Source: Pseudomonadota bacterium (GTDB lineage Bacteria > Pseudomonadota > Gammaproteobacteria > Pseudomonadales > Oceanobacteraceae). From it: 64,000 nucleotides of DNA. The stretch spans positions 186,001 to 250,000 of the forward strand of contig JAIXHJ010000005.1 in NCBI GenBank assembly GCA_030145845.1, given 5' to 3'. Below are positions 60,093 to 64,000 of the stretch, piece after piece. Position numbers and translations under genes: made by a program. The notes under the pieces were generated by a model that was not told the DNA's origin, made no database searches, and was given only the letters and a program-made list of their open reading frames with translations. Position 1 is the stretch's first letter; each line of letters opens with the position of its first letter.

Positions 60093-62435
60093 ATGACTGT
60101 GAAGCAAGGCGTCTTCCTCGTTATGTTTGCTCTGCTCGCCGTACTGAGCAGCACAGCCCGGGCCAACAACCCGGTGCTGCTGCCGAACACGTCGTTTGAC
60201 TACCCGATCACACCTTATGTCGCGGTGCTTGAGGATCCGACCGGAAAACTCGGCATCACCACCATGCTGTCGCGCGAACAGCAGCTGCGGTTTACTCCCA
60301 GCCACGCCAGCTCACTGAAATTCGGTATCACCGACTCTGCCTACTGGCTGCGCTTCAGCCTGACCAACCCTTATGCCCGCGCACGGCATGTGGTTGTAAC
60401 GCTGTCAGGTAAAGAGCTGGACGATGTCGAGTTCTACGATATTTCAGCCGGCGACGACTACCTCCATATCCGCCGGGACGACAGTGCCCGCAGTCTGCGT
60501 GGCAGTTTTATGCAGGCCCATCCGGCCGAGCTCACCATCCCGCCGCAGAGTACCCGCAGTTATCTGATCCGGGTGCATACCGGTGGTCTGTTCAGCACCA
60601 ACGTGCACCTGCTGAGCATGGATCGTTTCGTAGCCAACGAACAGGAAATCTTTACCCTGCAGGGCGCTTCCGTCGGCTGGGTGCTGGCCACACTGGCCTG
60701 GTTCCTGTTTATTTTCCTGCGCCGCCAGCGGCTGTTTTCCGCGTTTGCCGCCGGTTACTGTCTGACCATTGTCGTCTACCAGCCCGCCTGGATGGGGATA
60801 TTCCCGCTGCTGTTTGATATTCAGCCCGGCACCTCCGGTGTGGCCGGTGAGCTGGCACTGTCACTGTCCGCCACCCTGCACACCCTCAGCATCTGGTCGC
60901 TGGCATGGCAGGGCAGGCACGCCGCCGTTATCCGCCGTCTGCTGCTGACACTGGCGCTGGTGCATATCCCGGTCAGTCTGCTTACCCTGATGCTGTTCCC
61001 GCAGGGACTGCTGCTGATTGTCACCCTGCAGGTTCTTTTCAACCTGTTTGCCACCGCACTGGCGCTGGCTAGCGGCCAGACAGCTCAGCCGGTGGCCAAA
61101 CGGCGCTTACTGATCGGTAACCTGCTGGTCGGCTTCGGGGTACTGATCGCCATACTGACCACCTACAATCTGCTGTCGCTGGATGTATTTACCGACTGGG
61201 CGCCAATGTTACTGCCGTTCACTGTGGTCGGCAGTCTGGTACTGGCGCAGATGGATATGATCCGCAGCACCACCGCCAGCAAGGTCGCCGAGAACCGCAG
61301 CAGCGGTCTGCCGCCCTCGCTGCTGTCACAGATCAGTCACGAACTGCGTACGCCGATCAATGGTGTGATCGGCATGAATGAGCTGCTGAATGACACGCCG
61401 CTGAGTGCCAACCAGCGGGAGTTCTCCGATACCATCTCGCTGGCCGGGCGCGACCTGCTGCACGTTGCCAACGAAATTTCCGACCTGGCCCGCATCCAGA
61501 ACAAAGCGCTGGAACTGGAACACCGGCCATTCAACCTGTCGATGCTGCTCAGTCAGGTCATGTCGCATTTCCAGCAGGAAGCGACGCGCAAACAGGTCGA
61601 ACTGGTGATGGATATCAGTGAAGACGTCTCAGAGCGCTTTGAAGGTGACAGTAACCGCCTGCAGACCCTGCTGCACAACCTGATCGGTCAGGCGCTGGCC
61701 TATACCGAATACGGTGAACTGTCACTGCACGCGGCGCCTTATCACAACGGCCAGACCAGTGGCGTGCAGCTGCAGCTGCAGCTGAGCAGTACCATCGTCA
61801 AACCGGATGAGCTGAAACAGGCATTCCATATCCTGCAGTATCAGCACCCGCTGAATGAAAACAGCCATAACGAGCCCTGGAATCTGCTGGTTACCCGCCA
61901 CCTGCTGGAAAAGATGCACGCCACTCTCGACGTCGAAAGCATGACCGATCAGGGCGCCTCGCTGACCCTGTGTCTGCCGCTGAAGACCAGTGAGATCCAG
62001 CGCACGACCGCCGGTGATGAAAGCCTGATCGGGCTGAAGATCCTGATTGTGGATGACAACGCGTCACTGCGTTCTGTGATTGAGAAACAGGTGAAGCGCT
62101 GGGGGATGCGCCCGGAATCCACCTACAGCGGCAAAGAAGCACTGGCCATGCTGCGCAATCAGATCAATCTGGGCCAGCCTTACGATGTCATCATCATTGA
62201 TCACGACATGCCGGTCATGAATGGCATGCAGCTGGCAGAACGTATCCAGCAGGATGACGACATTACCCCGAAACCGGCCAGACTGATGCTCACCGGTCTG
62301 AGCATCAGCGCTATCAATGATGACGCTCAGGCCGCCGGTATCCGCCAGATTCTGGCCAAGCCTGCCAGTGGTGAGCGCCTGCGTCAGGCGCTGCTGGAAC
62401 TGCGTTACCGCCGGCCACTCCCAGCCAACGATTAA
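60093..62435 (+). CDS. RetS-like hybrid sensor (7TMR-DISM - HisKA - degenerate HATPase - REC)
   Basis: A 780-residue protein. Signal peptide ~1-24; a 7TMR-DISMED2 periplasmic domain (~40-180, with FGITDSAYWLRFSLTNP); seven TM helices ~188-390; HisKA with His416 in LLSQISHELRTPINGVIGM. The ATPase domain keeps a weak N-box (LHNLIGQALAYTEYG) but has no DxGxG G1 box (LSSTIVKPDEL) and no GLGL G2 box (NEPWNLLVTRHLLEKM), so ATP binding is doubtful. One receiver ends it: ILIVDDNASL, Asp in VIIIDHDMPVMNG, Lys in ILAKPAS. Its place right after purH-purD is that of Pseudomonas retS, which has two receivers. It may act by sequestering GacS rather than as kinase. Confidence 0.86.
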   Translation: MTVKQGVFLVMFALLAVLSSTARANNPVLLPNTSFDYPITPYVAVLEDPTGKLGITTMLSREQQLRFTPSHASSLKFGITDSAYWLRFSLTNPYARARHVVVTLSGKELDDVEFYDISAGDDYLHIRRDDSARSLRGSFMQAHPAELTIPPQSTRSYLIRVHTGGLFSTNVHLLSMDRFVANEQEIFTLQGASVGWVLATLAWFLFIFLRRQRLFSAFAAGYCLTIVVYQPAWMGIFPLLFDIQPGTSGVAGELALSLSATLHTLSIWSLAWQGRHAAVIRRLLLTLALVHIPVSLLTLMLFPQGLLLIVTLQVLFNLFATALALASGQTAQPVAKRRLLIGNLLVGFGVLIAILTTYNLLSLDVFTDWAPMLLPFTVVGSLVLAQMDMIRSTTASKVAENRSSGLPPSLLSQISHELRTPINGVIGMNELLNDTPLSANQREFSDTISLAGRDLLHVANEISDLARIQNKALELEHRPFNLSMLLSQVMSHFQQEATRKQVELVMDISEDVSERFEGDSNRLQTLLHNLIGQALAYTEYGELSLHAAPYHNGQTSGVQLQLQLSSTIVKPDELKQAFHILQYQHPLNENSHNEPWNLLVTRHLLEKMHATLDVESMTDQGASLTLCLPLKTSEIQRTTAGDESLIGLKILIVDDNASLRSVIEKQVKRWGMRPESTYSGKEALAMLRNQINLGQPYDVIIIDHDMPVMNGMQLAERIQQDDDITPKPARLMLTGLSISAINDDAQAAGIRQILAKPASGERLRQALLELRYRRPLPAND

Positions 62436-63904
62436 TCCGCCCGCACGGCGCGCTCTTCTGCCCAGGCCCGCAATGCCGCCATCGGCTCTGCCATGGTGAC
62501 CGACAGCGGCCGGGTGCGCTGCAGCTCATGCAACAGCAGCTGAGTATCCACCTCCCGCTGTGGGTCTGTGGAGGCGGAATGCCAGGCCGACACCACCGCC
62601 TGTTCCAGTTCCGCCCCGGAGAAGCCCTCACCGGCCGCCGCCAGCTGGGCCAGATCGAACAGGTCCGGATCCAGCCCGCGTTTAAGCATATGAATGCGCA
62701 GAATCTCGCGACGGACAGCTTCTTCCGGCAGATCGACAAAGAACAGCTCATCCAGCCGCCCCTTGCGCACCAGTTCCGGCGGCAGCTGATGAATGTTATT
62801 GGCGGTGGCCACGACAAACACACGGGCGTCGTGCTCCGCCAGCCAGGTCAGCAGTGAGCCCAGAATGCGCTGACTGATGCCCTGATCATTACTGTCCTGG
62901 CCCAGCCCTTTTTCGATCTCATCGATCCACAGTACGCACGGCGCCATGGTTTCCGCCAGTTGCAGTGCCTCCCGCAGGTTGCGTTCGGTTTCACCGAAGT
63001 ACTTGTTATACAGAGTGGCGAAATCCAGCCGCAGCAGCGGCAGCCCCCAGGCTCCGGCCACCGCCTTGGCCGCCAGACTCTTGCCTCCCCCCTGCACACC
63101 GAACAGCAGCATACCGCGCGGACGCAGTTTACGCTCCGCGCTGATAAAGGACTGCTGCCGCTGTGACAGCCAGGTTTTCAGTGCATTCAGACCGGCAACA
63201 TCACTGAAGCGCGCAGTGTCGTACTCGAAGCTGACAATGCCATCCTCAGCCAGCAGAGCCATCTTGGCCCGGCTGACTTCCGGCACATCGTCGCTGGTAA
63301 TGGCACCGTCATCGACAATGGCGCCACGTACCAGCCGCCGGGCATCGGAGAAGGTCAGACCTTTAAGATTGGCAACCAGCTGCTCCAGCGTGGCGTTGTC
63401 GGTTTTCACCCGCTGACCGCTGTGGCGGGCATAGTTCTGGGCTTCCTCTTTCACCAGTGCCAGCAGCTGGCTTTCATCCGGCAGGCTGAGACTGAAGCTG
63501 GCCGACAGCCGCTGCAGTTCGGCCGGGGCCTTCAGCTCATGGCTGAGCAACACCAGGGTTTTGTTATAGCGCCCGTGCTGCAGAGCGATATCCTTCAGCA
63601 GACGCACCACCAGCGGATCTTCCATAAATGGATGCAGATCACAGAAGATAAACAGCCCGCCTTCATCGCGCTGGCGTACAGCACGCAGCGCATCCGCCGG
63701 CTGCAGCGTGTCACCTTTGGCCGCATCTTCCCCGAAGCCCAGACGGCGCAGACCATCGGTCAGGGTCCATTGCTGCAGTGCAAGCCCACGGCGGATAGCC
63801 AGCCGGGTGAATAACTCCAGCGCGCGGGCTTCCTCATGGGAACCAACCATCAGAATGGGAATATGGCGATCCAGTAACAGCTCTAAATCGTGTAAGTCCT
63901 GCAT
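62432..63904 (-). CDS. AAA+ ATPase, Ycf46-like
   Basis: A 490-residue soluble AAA+ protein. The N-terminal ~225 residues form a degenerate ATPase-like domain (IPILMVGSHEEARALELFTR, GLFIFCDLHPFMED). The active module has Walker A in GVQGGGKSLAAKAVAGAWG, Walker B in CVLWIDEIEKGLGQ, sensor 1 in VVATANNIHQLPPEL and the Arg-finger region RKGRLDELFFVDLP. The pattern follows the Ycf46/'AAA family' group of cyanobacteria and proteobacteria, of unknown function. Convergent with the RetS-like gene; the two stop codons overlap (TTAA). 63905-64000 is its upstream region with no recognised site. Confidence 0.88.
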   Translation of the reverse strand: MQDLHDLELLLDRHIPILMVGSHEEARALELFTRLAIRRGLALQQWTLTDGLRRLGFGEDAAKGDTLQPADALRAVRQRDEGGLFIFCDLHPFMEDPLVVRLLKDIALQHGRYNKTLVLLSHELKAPAELQRLSASFSLSLPDESQLLALVKEEAQNYARHSGQRVKTDNATLEQLVANLKGLTFSDARRLVRGAIVDDGAITSDDVPEVSRAKMALLAEDGIVSFEYDTARFSDVAGLNALKTWLSQRQQSFISAERKLRPRGMLLFGVQGGGKSLAAKAVAGAWGLPLLRLDFATLYNKYFGETERNLREALQLAETMAPCVLWIDEIEKGLGQDSNDQGISQRILGSLLTWLAEHDARVFVVATANNIHQLPPELVRKGRLDELFFVDLPEEAVRREILRIHMLKRGLDPDLFDLAQLAAAGEGFSGAELEQAVVSAWHSASTDPQREVDTQLLLHELQRTRPLSVTMAEPMAALRAWAEERAVRAD

Positions 63905-64000
63905 CGGTTTTCTCCTGTGTTGCGCGGAGTGTAAAACTTCTGTCAGTCACTGTCCTGTGCGGCCGTGGAAAATGAGAACGGATATTCATCATGCGCTGTT

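Noticed and set aside
1..64000. tRNA or rRNA genes
   Set aside because: No tRNA-like cloverleaf or rRNA segment was recognised by reading; intergenic gaps are mostly short.

Overview
The window looks like chromosomal DNA of a marine gammaproteobacterium of the Oceanospirillales/Pseudomonadales type. The evidence is GC-rich coding sequence, a gene order aroQ ... prmA - DUF3426 - dusB - fis - purH - purD - RetS-like kinase that I recall from Pseudomonas, a Pseudomonas-style REP hairpin, pilA-pilBCD followed by coaE-yacG, an ImuA-ImuB-DnaE2 mutagenesis cassette and a LapD/LapG pair. I cannot name the genus from sequence alone.

Layout. (1) 1-8300, minus strand: a complete accessory chemotaxis operon (mcp, cheY, STAS, cheA, mcp, cheW, cheR, cheD, cheB; cheB runs off the left edge). 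It is preceded by a NarX/NarL-type two-component pair (8501-11519) and has a GacA-like palindrome in the gap between them. (2) 11707-19104: rmuC, a small exported protein, and the SOS mutagenesis operon imuA-imuB-dnaE2 behind two overlapping LexA boxes. (3) 19127-21948: a divergent acyl-CoA synthetase and AraC-type regulator. (4) 21949-28222: an AT-rich integron gene-cassette array of nine cassettes, each ending in an attC-like site, with no integrase in the window (a CALIN-type array). A LexA box and a repeated palindrome lie just upstream. Cargo: a large DUF4062 protein, several small membrane proteins, DUF3144, a lipoprotein, an RraB-like protein, a GNAT enzyme, and one frameshifted membrane protein. 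(5) 28344-33461, minus strand: thiolase/acyl-CoA dehydrogenase/SDR catabolic operon, then GNAT-gph-rpe. (6) 33583-36248: a DUF3530 hydrolase-like protein and a two-gene unit joining a soluble miniature chemoreceptor-like protein to an oxygen-binding di-iron (ODP) protein. (7) 36299-40063: ampD-ampE, an Na+/alanine symporter and nadC. (8) 40237-46584: type IV pilus locus with a sigma-54 promoter, pilA, a TfpX-like accessory gene, pilB-pilC-pilD, then coaE and yacG. (9) 46590-52791: DUF808 protein, a periplasmic copper chaperone, a 266-bp MITE-like element, lapD-lapG and a divergent diguanylate cyclase. (10) 52876-63904: housekeeping block aroQ, prmA, DUF3426, dusB-fis, purH, purD, a RetS-like hybrid sensor whose ATPase domain looks degenerate, and a convergent AAA+ ATPase.

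Three themes recur. Chemosensory signalling appears in the che operon and in the ODP/mini-receptor pair. SOS control appears at the imu operon and at the LexA box beside the cassette array. Surface-lifestyle control appears in the type IV pilus, LapD/LapG, the diguanylate cyclase, the RetS-like sensor and a GacA-like site. The observations I rank highest are the TM-less protein at 34900-35496, which carries two degenerate chemoreceptor-tip motifs beside an ODP gene, and the integrase-less cassette array led by an unusually long DUF4062 cassette.
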